A stretch of DNA of 64,000 nt. Source: Telopea speciosissima. Its lineage: Eukaryota; Streptophyta; Magnoliopsida; Proteales; Proteaceae. Below, piece by piece: positions 32,201 through 43,937 of the stretch. A program made the translations under genes and the position numbers. The stretch's first letter is position 1. Each line of letters opens with the position of its first letter. Below the pieces are notes generated by a model. The model saw nothing but the letters and a program-made list of their open reading frames with translations. It searched no databases and was not told the origin of the DNA. The stretch spans positions 56,106,464 to 56,170,463 of the forward strand of contig NC_057917.1 of NCBI RefSeq assembly GCF_018873765.1, given 5' to 3'.

Positions 32201-35200
32201 AATCTGATTTCTCTTACAGATTCACCCTGCAGTTCATCTTCTCTATTGTTTCCTTTTGGGTTTTCAAACCCTATTTACTGCTGCTACTTTTGGGTTTTCA
32301 AACCCCTATTTACTGCTACTACTTCTGGGTTTACAAACCCTACCGCAGCTGATTGGTTCCTACTACTCTTCTCAGATTTTCAAACCCTAATCAGCAAACT
32401 GAGATTTCTGATTTTTGCGTCACCCATGGTATTATTCACCAAACTAGTTGCTCGTACACTCCACAACAAAATGGGGTGCCCAAACGCAAAAATCGTCACT
32501 TACTCGAAGTTGCCCGATCTATTATGATTCACATGAATGTCCCTAAACGTTTTTAGTGTGATGCCGTTCTTACTGCCTGTTATCTTATTAATCGTATGCC
32601 ATCCTCTGTTTTACAAAATAAAATTCCGTTTTCTATTCTTCATCCTGATAGTCCTTTCTTTTCTTCTCCACCACGTGTTTTTGGTTATGTGTGTTTTGTT
32701 CACATTCTTCATCCCGCCATTGATAAACTATCACCTTGTTCTATTAAATGTGTTTTTCTTGGTTATTCTCGTACCCAAAAAGGGTATAAATGTTTTTATC
32801 CCATTTCCAACAAACAATTTATTAGTGCAGATGTCACATTTTTTGAAAATATTCCCTATTTTTCTTCTATTGTACCATCTACTATGAACAATGAAGATCC
32901 TCTAGGTCCACCCATACCTGTCACTATTCCTCTTCATTCACCAATTCAGGTCTATCGCCATCGTCGACGTCGACCACCGCCCTTACCTTCCACCACTACA
33001 CCTATACCAGCCACCACTATTCAGCCACTTGTACCGGCTCTTGTTCCATTACCCACAACACCTACTATTCCGGTCTTGCCAAGTGATACAGCGGACACCG
33101 ATCAGCCTGACATCCAACCTGATTCTGATGGTGAAGGCTCCATCAACTTACCTATTGTTGTTCGTAAAGGTACTCGCTCTTGTACCCAAAAATCCTTAAC
33201 TGTTTATCCTATTGAGCACTATGTTTCTATTTCTCATCTTCCTTCCCATTATTACCCACTTGCTTCTGCATTGTCTACTAACTTTATCCCTCACACCCAC
33301 CATGAGGCATTCTCTCACCCTGGTTGGAAAGCTGCCATGGACACAGAGATGGATGCATTGTTATCTCGCAATACTTGGACTCTGGTTTCATTGCCTGCTG
33401 GGAAGGATCTTGTTAAGTGTCGGTGGGTGTATACTATCAAATACAACCCAGATGGTTCTGTTAAGCGGCTAAAGGCCCGCTTAGTTGCTAAAGGCTATAC
33501 TCAAACATATGGTGTGGATTACTTTGAGACTTTTTCTCCTGTTGCTCGTCTGAACTCCGTTCGGATCCTTATTTCTTTGGCTGTTAATTTTGATTGGCCC
33601 TTATATCAAATGGATATCAAAAATGCTTTTCTCTATGGCGATCTTCAAGAGGAGGTTTATATGGAGCAACCTCCCGGGTATGTTGCTCAGGGGGAGTCTA
33701 CCAAAGTCTGCAAGCTTCGTAAGGCAATTTATGGATTGAAACAATCTCCAAGAGCATGGTTTGATAAGTTCAGCTCCATTGTTACTCAGGTATGATTCTC
33801 ACAGTGTTATTCTGACCACTCTGTTTTTGTTCGCCGTCAGAATTCAAAAGTAGTGGTGATGGTAGTTTATGTGGATGACATTATTATATCTGGTAATAAT
33901 GCTTCTGGTATTGCCCAAGTTAAAGCATACCTTCATCAACACTTTTAGATGAAGGATTTGGGAGTTCTCAAGTATTTTCTTGGTATTGAGGTTTTGCGAA
34001 GCAAGAGAGGTATTAGTCTATCTCAAAGGAAATATGTTCTTGACCTTTTGACTGACACTGGAATGCTTGCTTCCAAACCAGCAGATACTCCCATGGATCC
34101 CCATAAAAAACTTGGGTCCATTGAGGGTGAGGATTTTTCAGATGTTCATCGATATAGAATATTAGTTGGCAAACTCATTTACCTTACAGTCACTCGTCCG
34201 GATATATCCTTTGCTGTTGGGGTTATTAGTCAATTTATGTAGTGTCCACAGAAAAGTCATTGGGATGCTACTTGTTGTGTATTGCGCTATCTGAAGAGTG
34301 CTCCTGGTGAAGGTCTTATTTATCGACCTAATCGGAATGCTAATTTGGTTGGGTTTTCTTATGCTGATTGGGCAGGTGCTGTTGGTGATAGGCGTTCTAC
34401 TACTGGCTTTTGTACCTTCGTGGGTGGTAATTTAGTCACATGGAAAAGCAAGAAACAAACAACTATTGCTCGATCAAGTGTTGAAGCTGAATATCGAGTA
34501 ATGGCACATACTACAGCTGAATTGATGTGGGTAAAATCCTTGCTGCAAGAATTGGGATTTCCCATCACTCAGCCTATGCAAATGTTTTGTGATAATCAAG
34601 CTGCCATCTATATTGCAAGTAATCCTGTATTTCATGAAAGGACCAAGCACATTGAGGTTGATTGTCATTTTATTCGGGATGCTGTTATGAAGAAGTTAAT
34701 TGCTACTCCGTTTGTCTCTACTACCAATCATCTTGGTGATATGTTTACAAAGGCTCTATTTAGACCTGTTTTTCATCGAAGTTGTACCAAGCTGGGTCTA
34801 GGTGATTTGTACGCTCCAGCTTGAGGGGGAGTGTTGAAGTACTGTTCACATAAACAGTGATTTGGTTGATATGTGTATCTTCTATTTTCCTAGTCCTATA
34901 GTTTCTAATTATGTCAAGTCCTAATTCTACTGTGAGTTGTTAGTCTTAGTTTCAGTTTGAATTATTAGTTCTAGTTCTAGTTTTATTTCATGGTTCTTTT
35001 CCTATTGTAACTTGGAATCCTATCATGATTTGGAATTCCTAATTGGATTAGGAGTTCCCCTTTCTATTGTAATTTGAGATTACAAATACAAGCATTATGA
35101 GGGAGACTGATCAATTTAACAGTTCTCTCTTCTTCCTCATCTTCTTCTCTTTCTCTCTTCTTCCTCCATTCTCGGTTCTGTTTTTCTTCATCTATACTCT

Positions 35201-38200
35201 GTTACAATCTTAATACTCGAATGCAGGTGAATGGTAGGTGCTCTAAGGGAGTGATGCACCTAACTTGAGAAAGATAGGAATAAAGGTGTTCTCCCAAACA
35301 TGTTCCATCTATGGATGCGAGTGCAACTGGAATACATTCTCACTCATCCACCCCAAGAGGCCAAACCAATTCAGTCCCGCATGGTTTGAACAGTTGGTGT
35401 GTGCACATTATAACATAAGACTGAAGATGGAACACATACGCATGGGCATGGATGGTAATAAAGATCCAATCGAGCTTGCCAACATTTTCCAAGTGGAGTC
35501 AAATGAGGAGGATCCCCTATACGAGTGGGTGAGGGACTGAGGTGTCCCTGTCATGGATCGACCTAGGGGTAGGCCCAACCATAACAGGGAGTACTGATGT
35601 CGACGAGTTTATGGCATCCCAAGAGGGCCATGTTCATTCACAAACACCTGACCTTTGAGTCTCAGGCTAGCGTGGGTGATGATGAGGACGGTGACTGATT
35701 GCATTCCAGTGGCCACACTCACACCATCCCCATCTGGTGGTGGTGATGATGATGATTACGATGATGGTCATGGTGATGGAGTGATATATTTACATGGATA
35801 CGCAAGGGGTACCACCAGCCGGAGCCAGAGCCTGAGTCAATCCACTTCACAAGCGAGGGTTAGTTCGATTATGTCACACAGGATGCTGCCCACAGTGCAC
35901 GTGCCACCACACGTGATGCAGTATCACGCCTGAAGAAGATCCCTCTTGCTGTTTTGGTTCACATTAGAACTAGACCAACCCACAGGGCCAAGAACCAGCC
36001 TCAATGAAGCCCAGCCGTGGGTTAGTCCAACCAGGGTTAGTCCCTGCGATATTATTGTTGGTGGGGCCCATGAGGTCGACCCCAAAGAGCAACCAGACCT
36101 GAGTTTAATTTTCTTAAAGTGTCTTTTCATATTCCAACGTGTCTTTTCATTTTTCTAGGCTTAGTTAATGAGTTGATTTCTTTTTTTTTAGGTGCTTTAA
36201 TTAGACTTTTCAGTTTTCAAGTTGGGTCTTTCAAGTTTCTATGTAGGAGTCCAAGAGTTTGTGTTAAGTAATTAATTTTACTTGGCATTAGTTTCTAGGT
36301 AATATAATGCTTTATTGGAGTTAGCTTCTAGGTGATTAATGCTTGAGTCTAAAAGTCATTTTCATTTTCTTTACATACTCATGTAATCCAACAATGAAAG
36401 AAAGATTTGAAGAATAAATTGACTATTGGATTTCACTGGAAATCAGTAGGTGTGTTTGATCACCTTCTATCCCTCCCCTCTCCCTAATCTCGTTTCTCTT
36501 TCTCTCCCCCTCTCAATCTCATCTCTTCTCCTCTCTCTCACGATACTCCCTCTCATCCCCCCGTCTCTTCTTCTCTCTTCATCCAAGATCAAAATCTGAT
36601 CTTGAAACCTCATCTTCTCTCTTTATCCTATCCCTAACCTCCCTATAAACTAGATCTGATCTCTCTATTACAGATCTGAACCTTCCACCTGCGTCAACAC
36701 ATGCAAACTACTCAAGAGGCCCGCGTCGCTGATTCATGCCACTACCTAAGGAGGATGATAACATTGAGTCTATGGACATTGATGTTACAACCTTGACTGA
36801 CACTCTCAGAGGCCTGAGTCTGGAGGAGAGTAGCATGCATGGGGGGCAGGGATGTGTACCATCATATGCCACAGGAAGCACCGGTTCCAACTATGCTGGG
36901 TATAGTGGCTATGGTGGCTATGGTGGCTATGGGAAGTTTAGCTCTTCATCATCATTACCCTCTGCTCAGTCACACACTGGGTCATCATTTCTAGACAGCA
37001 TCTTCTCGTTTCTGACTTTCTGGCCCCCCAACCATACATGCCAGTGTCGGTTCCATAAGCACCATCCAATAACAGTAGCTCTTGATCAAGCTCCTCACGG
37101 TTCAGAGATCTATACCCTAGGTTAGGATATCTCCAGTATGTTGATGATTCCATTTAGAGGGTTGTTCTAGAGGACTTCGAGCGTTTCTTCTGCCATACTA
37201 AAACATGGCTAGCTTTTATGATACAGTCAAAGGATAAATTGCTTGCAACAGCAGCAACATTCTAGTGGTTTTGACCCTGCCTGGAACTCGATGCAGTACT
37301 AGGACTCTAGGAAGGGCCTAGGGTTGACTTGTTTGTATTCTCAACTCTCATATCTTTGAGTCTTCGTAATGAACCATGTATGATGTACGATTTATGAAAT
37401 GGTTTATAAATTTTTACTGTTTTTTTTTTTGGCCTAACAAGGAAACCCTTGAACCTGCCCGGGTTTATGATTCAGGCCTTAGGGAAAAACCCCGGTTACA
37501 CGAAGCCTCCCCCCACCCTGTGTAACGCTTCATTCATGGGGACTCAAACCTCAGATCCTAAAATGATGTTATATTCATGGAAATTTTATATTGTTCATTC
37601 TTAATGCATATTGAAGTTGTTTGAACTCAATTACATGTGTTCTAATACTAAACTTTGTGTGGAATAAGCCATATTAGAGAATGTGCATAGCAGCTTACAG
37701 CCTATACTACCAAACAAGGCTCCGTAGTCAAATTACCATTTTAAGTGTATTTTTTAATGGTTCCACTATGAATAGAGGGGCCTAAAAAAGGGTTTAAAAG
37801 TTTCATGACCTAATTTGGTCATTTGGGCCTCGAAACCCTTCACTGAAACTTGCAGCTGAAATTGGGCAGATTTTGACTGAAATTTCAGTTTCGGCCAAAA
37901 TATTTAGGTTTCGAGCTTGGTTTAACCTTGCCATTTGGTCCCCCTCCCCCAATGAGAATATCTTGGGATGTGGGAATAAGACTAAGTAAAGTCGAAATAA
38001 TTCAGTAGACAGACAATTATATTATCCATTGAAGTCCTTAATAGTGCATGTAAACAGTGGCTTCCACAAAATTTAAATATACAAGGAGCTTAATAGCCCA
38101 TCACTCATATTTTCGGGCCCCATCTAATCTGATACTCCACTCCATTTTCAGATTCTGGAACAATGCAACATAAAGTTTTCCCCTTTTTCTAGCCCATTTT

Positions 38201-41200
38201 CTTACAAGCATGTATGAGATCTCTAATCATACAGTACCCCCCCCCCCCCCAACAATTCAGCTCAAAGCATAAGTTTATCACACTTTTCCGATTCACCTCA
38301 CACCAATGTCTGATTGTGAATCCAATCATATAGCATTCTTAATGCCAATGACCGAAAGGATAAGAATGAAATTACTGTTTAGCAAGTATGACAAATTTAT
38401 GTTACAGAAATAAAGCTCAAACAACTAATCTATGCAGAAGCAACTACAATCTGGATATCTCAAGCCATGATTGGGGTAAAGGCAATCTTAAATGTTGGAC
38501 ATTATAAATCTCCACATCATTTCTATTATACGACAAGATAAAATACTATCTGCTTATTCACCCAAAAAAAAATATAGTATCCGCTGTAGCCCGTAGGAAA
38601 GTTTCAGATTAGGGCATATATGATGAAATTTTTAAAGCCACTAGTAATACTCTAGGAAATGAGTAAACTTATTGAACTAAGCAGTTCAAAAAGTCTCAAA
38701 GTGGAAACAAACTCAAGCTATCCAACAGTTTACACCTTTTCTATTTACTCTGTAGCCCCACTAAGAAATCGATACAATGAACATATACATAAGATTCCAT
38801 GCTCAAGCAAACAAACTTCCAGGATAACTTACTTGGAACATAACCAATCTCCTCTCTTCATTTCAACATTTTGAGTCGGTACACGATCCATGACCCTCTC
38901 ATCCCGTTCCTTTTTGTTGGTAGGTCTTGCAGCAGGCTTTGGAAGTGCAGGATCAGGGGAAGTGTCACTCAGTTCAATTAGCTCAGAAAGCAGTTTGCGT
39001 GCTGATGCTTCAACACGCTCTCTACCATGTGGCATCTCTCCTCCAGAAAGAACAAGTGGATCTAGTGCGTAAATAAACAAAATACGCACAATATCCACGG
39101 TACGGGCGGGCGCTTCAGATTCCTTGAGTATCACATAGGCCCTATCACAGGATCCTCGGAGATTGCAGGCACTACATACCTGCTTGAAAGAGTTATTTAC
39201 CAATCTCATGTCACAAAATTTGAATAGTTTATGCAGTGATCCATTAATTGCCAATAAGCACACTGATGGCAATCTGGTTTTGTGAATATTTACTATCTTG
39301 AACTAGATATGGCAGAAATTTTGTAACTGATGATTTCAAACGAAGAATAGGAAAGAACTTACATCTCCTTCATCAAGTCTTACAAATGCTCTCAATCGTT
39401 TTGCTGAATTGACGGTTTTCCGAAACAGACTAGGACACCCACACTCAACAACAGTTTGAATGTCCTCTTTGGACAATGATCTACAACAGAAAGCATTGAG
39501 GGTTTAGATAACTAACAATATAAACATGCTTTTCAGACATGCCTGGCCAATAATGTTCTCTCATGGAGGATAGATCATACAACTTGGAATAAATTTATTA
39601 TGGCTCTTTCTAGCAAAATATTCAAGTGTTGAGAAAATTATTCAAGTCTATTTAAAGTTGCAAAAAGCAGCAGGTATAAGAGCCCAGACATGTCTAAAGA
39701 AACAAAGAACGTAGTAACTGTATGGCACATGAGGAACAAGTATTATAAAATTGCAGTAAGAACACGTAAGAGAAGACCCCTACTCAGAATTTATAATTGA
39801 TAGTAAGACATGTTAACTATTCTGTGGAATGTCCATAAAGTCTTTAGGAATGTAAGGAAGCTCTTTTTTTTTTCCTTTGGATCATAGTCAAGACGGAAAG
39901 GCGACCCAAGGCTGTGGAGGGGTGCCTAAGCGCTTAGGCGTTGCCTAGGCAACCAAGGCGTCCAAGTGTTACTTTTTATTTCCCCTTTATTCTAATATTA
40001 TTTAGCATGTTACAATACATACCTTATATCATCAAAAATCAACATTAAGCCACTTTAAGTCATCAAAAATCAACATAGAACTAGAAGACGGCAGAACTGA
40101 AGAAGCAAGTTATTGGAAGTTTGAAACAATCAAAACATACAGTTGGTTTATGCTGTTCTTGGAATTGGTCATTGTCATGGTATACCTAGTTGCACATTTG
40201 GTTTATACTGTTCTTAGGAAAAATGATCTTATCTATAAGTAATTAAACTGCTCTCGATTTAAAGAAATGTTCTTGTTCTCTAACAAGTTTGACTGGTCAA
40301 ATGATTTTATTTTTACATGAGACTTTTGTACTAGGTAGAGCACAAACCAGCTTTCCAACAAATCCAAGATTGCTAAATCTGATTTATATTGAAGGAGCTA
40401 CATTCCGGTCAAACCTTATTTGGTGTGCACGAATGTTGTCAAAATCGCTCTGAATTAAAATATTTTTTTAGATATCAGAAACAAATGAATAGTTTACCGC
40501 TCTTTTGGTTTTTAGCAATGTTTTACCATATTAAGATTTATGAAATTTTTAGATTTGAGAAAGAAAAAAAAAACAACATTAGAAATTTGAAATTTTCACC
40601 TACCACCGAAAATCCAGTTTTTGTTCTTGAATTGAGGGGTTGACTTTTTATCCTTTTAGAATTTGATTTTTTAACTATTTTTATTGGATTCAAATAGGGG
40701 TATTAGCTTATTTATGAATAATATCTTAAGTAAATTGAATTTACTTAAATGATATTTGGCATAAATAAGGACCAAGGCGTTCAATACCACTAAGGCGACA
40801 ACTGCCCAGACCCTAAAAAAGCCGCCTCGACGCCTAGGTGGCACGGCGACGCCTTGACAACTATGCTTTGGATATTTGACCTGCAAAAAGCAAAGAAATA
40901 AGGCCCTAGACCTAGTGTCTATGTAACTCATTTAGCCCCCTTTACTCTAGTGAGGAATTGAGTTCCACCTCCTTTTCTTTTCTTTTTTCTTTGTTTAATT
41001 TTTTAAAATAGGAGGCTTGTACTGCTCTGGAATTCTTTAGGAGCGACATCTCATGAGGAATTTTTATTTTCATAAACGGTGTGATTACTGATGATAGAGA
41101 GATTCAATGTTCTCGGTCAAGCTTCAAACATCCTAAAATATCACATCATCATTCTTCTTTCTCCCACTGCTGCCCTGTGTTTCTGAAACTAATATTCTCA

Positions 41201-42560
41201 CCCCTATGAAGTATGACCTATCCTTATTCAACTATTACCCCATACTTTTTTCCTTAATGAATTTCACCAATTAATCTACTGATGGTTTGATGTTTATCAT
41301 CACCATTCTCCTTGGCATCAGCTTGCTTCTGATATTTAAATACCAAAGCCTGATTCCCGACAGCGACCATTCTTCTAGTCTAACATCTTTTCAGGTCTGT
41401 ATCCCGAGATCTGATAGCATCCAACCACTTTTCCATACAAAATCTAGATTAGTTACCATCTAGCTAGGTAGAGCCAATTTTAGAATCCGGTTTTGATAGC
41501 AGCTTTATTCTATGTAATGCAGAGTCCTCAAATGGACATTGTTCCCTTCCAATATCAAGTCTATTAGATTCAATTAATTGAAGTTCTATTCCTCATAATT
41601 TCATTCTTTTCAAACCTAGCTACCCATCTGAAATGCTCCAGCTGCCCACCATTCTACTTATTACTTTCTTTAACGATACTTGCTCCTATCCATTTGTTTC
41701 TGAGTTTGTAACACGTGTTAAAACAATACAATAAGATAATGTTTAAAATCAATTATTTATTGTTGTTTGTGCATTTTATCATCGTTCTGTGATGTAGGAG
41801 GATTAAGTACAGTAAACATGAGGAACTACATATCGTTTGAAGCAAACCCAATAGAAAGATTTTTTTTTTTTTTTTTTTTTTGGGGGGGCCGGGGGGGGGG
41901 GGGCGGGGAGGAAGTGGGGGTGGATATATAAATTATACATTCAACGAAAGTAAATCAGAAAGCTACAGAGACCCATATAACTATGCTCTAATTTAAATCT
42001 GAAGCACGAAAGGCACACTATATGTATTCCCTACTCAAGTAGAGGAAATAGTTCTGAAAGAAGCAACCAATAAAACCATACTTGAAAATGTCGAACCGCT
42101 CACGCGCAAAACTGAGACAAGCATTCTTCAAGCGATTCAAGTCTTTGGAGTAGTTACCCATAACAGTAGAATCCCCAACCAAATTGGCAGAAGCACTGTT
42201 ACCACCCTCACCCTCGCCCTCACCGTCCTCCACAGGAGAAGAAACCTCATCATCGAAATATCCTTTACTCTTCAAGCGATCGAGGAAGGTGGCCCACTCA
42301 GGCCAGGGGTGAGAATCAGGAGCTTCGGTGCTGTCAATTGAGTTATCTAAGGCAGCAGAAGAGCTATAGCAGTGGAAGTGTGGCCTTGTCGAAGGTGAAG
42401 CTTTGGCGAACCGTAGAGGGAACGAAGTGAGGGGGCGGTGAGAGGAAGGGGTGTTGAGTAGGGTGCGGAAGATAGAACATGGAGTTGCAGGGGCATGTCT
42501 GTGAATTCGGAAAACGGAAGTCCCAAGAAGTAAGCGCCTTGAAGCGGTGGCCATGTTCAT
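23233..42560 (-). CDS. Organelle RanBP2-type zinc-finger protein, VAR3/OZ family, seven exons
   Basis: Exons (minus strand): 42082-42560, 39363-39480, 38833-39179, 25743-25862, 23737-23853, 23482-23580, 23233-23344. All junctions are GT-AG and phases join to 463 residues. Residues 1 to about 65 are an Arg/Ser-rich presequence without acids (MATASRRLLLGTSVFRIHRH), pointing to mitochondria or plastids. WPEWATFLDRLKSKGYFD at 86-103 and the CGCPSLFRKTVNSAKRLR and VCSACNLRGSCDRAY parts are the signature of VAR3/OZ proteins, which bind RNA-editing and splicing factors in organelles. Four zinc fingers of the form W-x-C-x2-C-x10-C-x2-C lie at about 309-330, 349-370, 388-409 and 423-442; the first three share NFARN and the last has LNYRKN. 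The protein ends EYEGQIWKRPR. Exons 4 and 5 are duplicates. Introns 1 and 3 are swollen by transposons. MNM start chosen; the third residue Met is equally possible. Confidence 0.9.
23700..26305 (-). repeat. Tandem duplication of a zinc-finger exon with flanking intron
   Basis: The unit at about 25720-26305 (exon 4, its upstream intron to about 26145 and a tail around CTCAACTCAGCCTTAG at 26176-26300) is repeated. Exon 5 and its flank lie at 23720-24140 and the matching tail at 25585-25720. The first copy is thus split by about 1.4 kb of other sequence (24145-25580). Exons differ by a few substitutions and one extra codon in exon 4. Intron matches are still near-identical, so the event is recent relative to most repeats here. 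Confidence 0.88.
24145..25580. other. Sequence splitting the duplicated exon unit
   Basis: About 1.4 kb present in only one of the two duplicated units. On the minus strand 25320-25039 is an open frame starting MSQIEASTKTSLQPPPFKLP that looks like a first exon with a leader, but I do not recognise the protein. 24330-24560 resembles a CT-rich leader. Transposon ends were not found. Confidence 0.4.
27092..28112. mobile_element. Non-autonomous hAT-type element, copy 1
   Basis: 1,021 bp with terminal inverted repeats CATAGTTGTCAAGGC at both ends and an 8-bp target duplication GATACCAG / GATACCAA (27084-27091 and 28113-28120; last base differs). Subterminal regions contain GGCGCC/CCTAGGCG words. 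No transposase. Inserted within the hAT relic's coding region. Confidence 0.88.
28869..30613. mobile_element. Unclassified insertion in the hAT relic
   Basis: hAT homology stops at about 28868 and resumes at about 30614, with 7-bp direct repeats TTGGTCT on both sides (28862-28868 and 30614-30620). The inserted 1.7 kb has a promoter-like TATATAAGATTG motif near 29450 and C/T-rich stretches but no recognisable coding sequence. The short open frame at 28964-29179 matches nothing. It may be an LTR or LINE derivative. A CCCTAA run lies at 30373-30395. Confidence 0.5.
31421..31813 (+). repeat. 5' LTR of the Copia element
   Basis: 393 bp, TG...CA ends, followed at once by the Met-tRNA primer site. 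Confidence 0.93.
34832..35216 (+). repeat. 3' LTR of the Copia element
   Basis: 385 bp, matches the 5' LTR apart from scattered substitutions and small length differences; preceded by a polypurine tract. Confidence 0.93.
35950..36699 (+). mobile_element. Probable solo LTR in the hAT relic tail
   Basis: Begins TGTTTTGGTTCACATTAG and ends CTGCGTCAACA, with imperfect 5-bp flanks CTTGC / CATGC. Contains a late CT-rich stretch like other plant LTRs. hAT tail reading resumes after it. Family not determined. Confidence 0.5.
37131..38832. other. Remainder of intron 3 of the zinc-finger gene
   Basis: 37427-37560 may be a SINE-like repeat (AAACCTCAGATCC resembles an inverted B box). 37800-37930 carries the same GAAACC/CGAAACC-type dispersed repeat as 17090-17290. 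Otherwise AT-rich. Confidence 0.4.
39883..40865. mobile_element. Non-autonomous hAT-type element, copy 2
   Basis: 983 bp, same family and orientation as the copy at 27092-28112. Flanked by the perfect 8-bp duplication CTTTGGAT (39875-39882 and 40866-40873). The left end has lost three bases of the inverted repeat (CATAGTCAAGACGG); the right end is intact (GCCTTGACAACTATG). Lies in intron 1 of the zinc-finger gene. Confidence 0.9.
40866..42081. other. Rest of intron 1 of the zinc-finger gene
   Basis: AT-rich; a T20 run followed by G-rich sequence lies at 41862-41912. No other element recognised. Confidence 0.5.
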
Positions 42561-43151
42561 AGTTGTAAGGTTCTTTAAGTTAAACTTCCATTAGAGAACC
42601 AGCAAACCTTCGAAGCTTGTGGCAGAGGCAGTGAGGGAAAATGAGATAATTTCAACTCCGTGTTGGAGGCAGTAGCCACGGCACACGGTAACGTCTTCTA
42701 TGCCTGCGGAAGATATGAAATTTAGGGCAGCAAGGAGAAATCACCCAGCTGTCAAATCACAAATGACAAAAATGAAATGACCTTTTGGGCCTTGATGTGT
42801 TGGCAATGACCTCCAAGTCCACAAGTAGTAGAGTAAGCCCTCCAAAATAATAGGGTAGACCTTTACCTCTAAATTTATCATCACCTAATTGGATTTGTTT
42901 AAAACCACCTATCAAAACAAAAGGGTGCAATTAATAGAGCATACTATTATTATATTTGTGGGAGAGGGTTCCCTATGCTATTCGAGTGCAGTTTCGCCTT
43001 TTGGAATCTAACAAAAAGGGACGCTATTTATGTCATATCACTCGTCAAATGAACAGTAATATATGAGGGGATGTGCAATTTCATTTTTGAGCTGGCATTG
43101 TGCACAACTTTTACCTTATATTTGTAATTGGAAAATTTACCTTTTCACTGT
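42561..43151. other. Promoter side of the zinc-finger gene
   Basis: Holds the leader and promoter of the minus-strand gene. No convincing TATA box. No other gene. Confidence 0.4.
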
Positions 43152-43937
43152 TGATACATCCAAGATTCACCGAACCAGTCAGCGGCTACTACGTGTCACA
43201 AAGCAACCCGCTCCAGAACCAAGGAGAACCAATCGGGGGTCCCACCCGGGTGCAGCCAGCACCCAGGAGCGGCCCCACCCAGGCGAGGCCTGCATCCAAG
43301 CGCGGCCTCACCCAGGAGTGGCCTGCACCCAGGCGCGGCCTCCCCCAGGCGCGACTTCACCCAGGCGTGGTCTCACACCCAGGCGCAGCCTCTCACCCAA
43401 GCGTGGTCTCTCACCCAAGCGCGGCATCGTGGACGCAGACGTGATGTACACGGACACCGAGGCCGCTCGTCTATGACCCAATCGTGTCACTACAGACTTA
43501 TGCCACCACCAAGACTCTGGGCCACCGCTTAGAAGTCACGTCACCCAGACGGATTCAAGCACCAATGACGTTATCACCACACGCGAGTATCTATCCGCCA
43601 AGGATCTTGATACCACCAGGACACTCCCTCCCGCGAGGAGAGGACCAATCAGGATAGAGCCCTACTACCCAGGGCCTCTATCCATTCAACAGCACACTCG
43701 CCATCAAACTGGGACTCTCCATATCATCATACTCCACTATAAAATGAAAGGTACACCACCCTCAGAGGGGACATAAAAACTCATGTTGAATTCTACATTC
43801 ATCTGTTTGCTCAGGAGATCTAACTTTGGCATCGGAGAGCCCTAGGCCGGAACCACACCGGTTCTCTCTATTGACCCCTTGGTCTACTTGCAGGTGACGA
43901 CACTCGCAGGACCGCTCAACGATTTCTTGACGTAACA
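43152..43937 (+). mobile_element. Solo LTR with internal minisatellite, copy 2
   Basis: 786 bp, begins TGATACATCC and ends TGACGTAACA, flanked by the perfect duplication ACTGT (43147-43151 and 43938-43942). Same family as 3726-4861 but in the opposite orientation. TATAAAATG promoter motif at about 43738. The internal array (43225-43430) has far fewer units than copy 1, explaining most of the 350-bp length difference. Confidence 0.88.
43225..43430 (+). repeat. Minisatellite inside solo LTR copy 2
   Basis: About ten imperfect units built on CACCCAGGCGCGGCCT, the complement of the array at 4240-4770. Overlapping open frames are by-products. Confidence 0.85.

Larger units (their letters stand above)
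31421..35216 (+). mobile_element. Ty1/Copia LTR retrotransposon, broken
   Basis: 5' LTR 31421-31813 and 3' LTR 34832-35216, both TGTTGAAG...TTACA, flanked by the perfect duplication ATCTT (31416-31420 and 35217-35221). The primer-binding site TGGTATCAGAGC (initiator Met tRNA) follows the 5' LTR directly, and a purine tract GAGGGGGAG precedes the 3' LTR. Recognisable parts in Copia order: integrase remnant (about 32400-32900), reverse transcriptase (about 33300-34240, with YVDDI at 33867) and RNase H (34282-34824). The internal region is about 3.0 kb, short for the family, and only these parts are recognisable; it is broken, with several breaks. The LTRs differ by a few percent, so insertion is fairly recent. 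It sits in the hAT relic. Confidence 0.93.
26700..37130 (+). mobile_element. hAT transposon relic, multiply invaded
   Basis: Plus-strand pieces read a plant hAT transposase of the DUF659 type, in order. 28440-28740 has VVQEVGMQNIVQVVTDNG and WITCAAHYIDLMLKDIGK. 28740-28860 has TTFVYNHGYALHLMGEK and TNFIALH. 30615-30950 has LRSMCTSKDWFS and DLKKVDPILEPVVKVLR. 31080-31300 has SLIDAVENVVAKLEPNPT and LGSLPSIFKEG. 35265-35540 is the C-terminal dimerisation part (KVFSQTCSIYGCECNW, IHPKRPNQFSPAWFEQLV). A Gly/Ser/Tyr-rich tail follows at 36736-37125. Stops and frameshifts are frequent, for example after DKWPHL-type positions near 28740, so it is dead. Terminal inverted repeats were not located. It lies in intron 3 of the zinc-finger gene, antisense to it. 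Confidence 0.85.
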
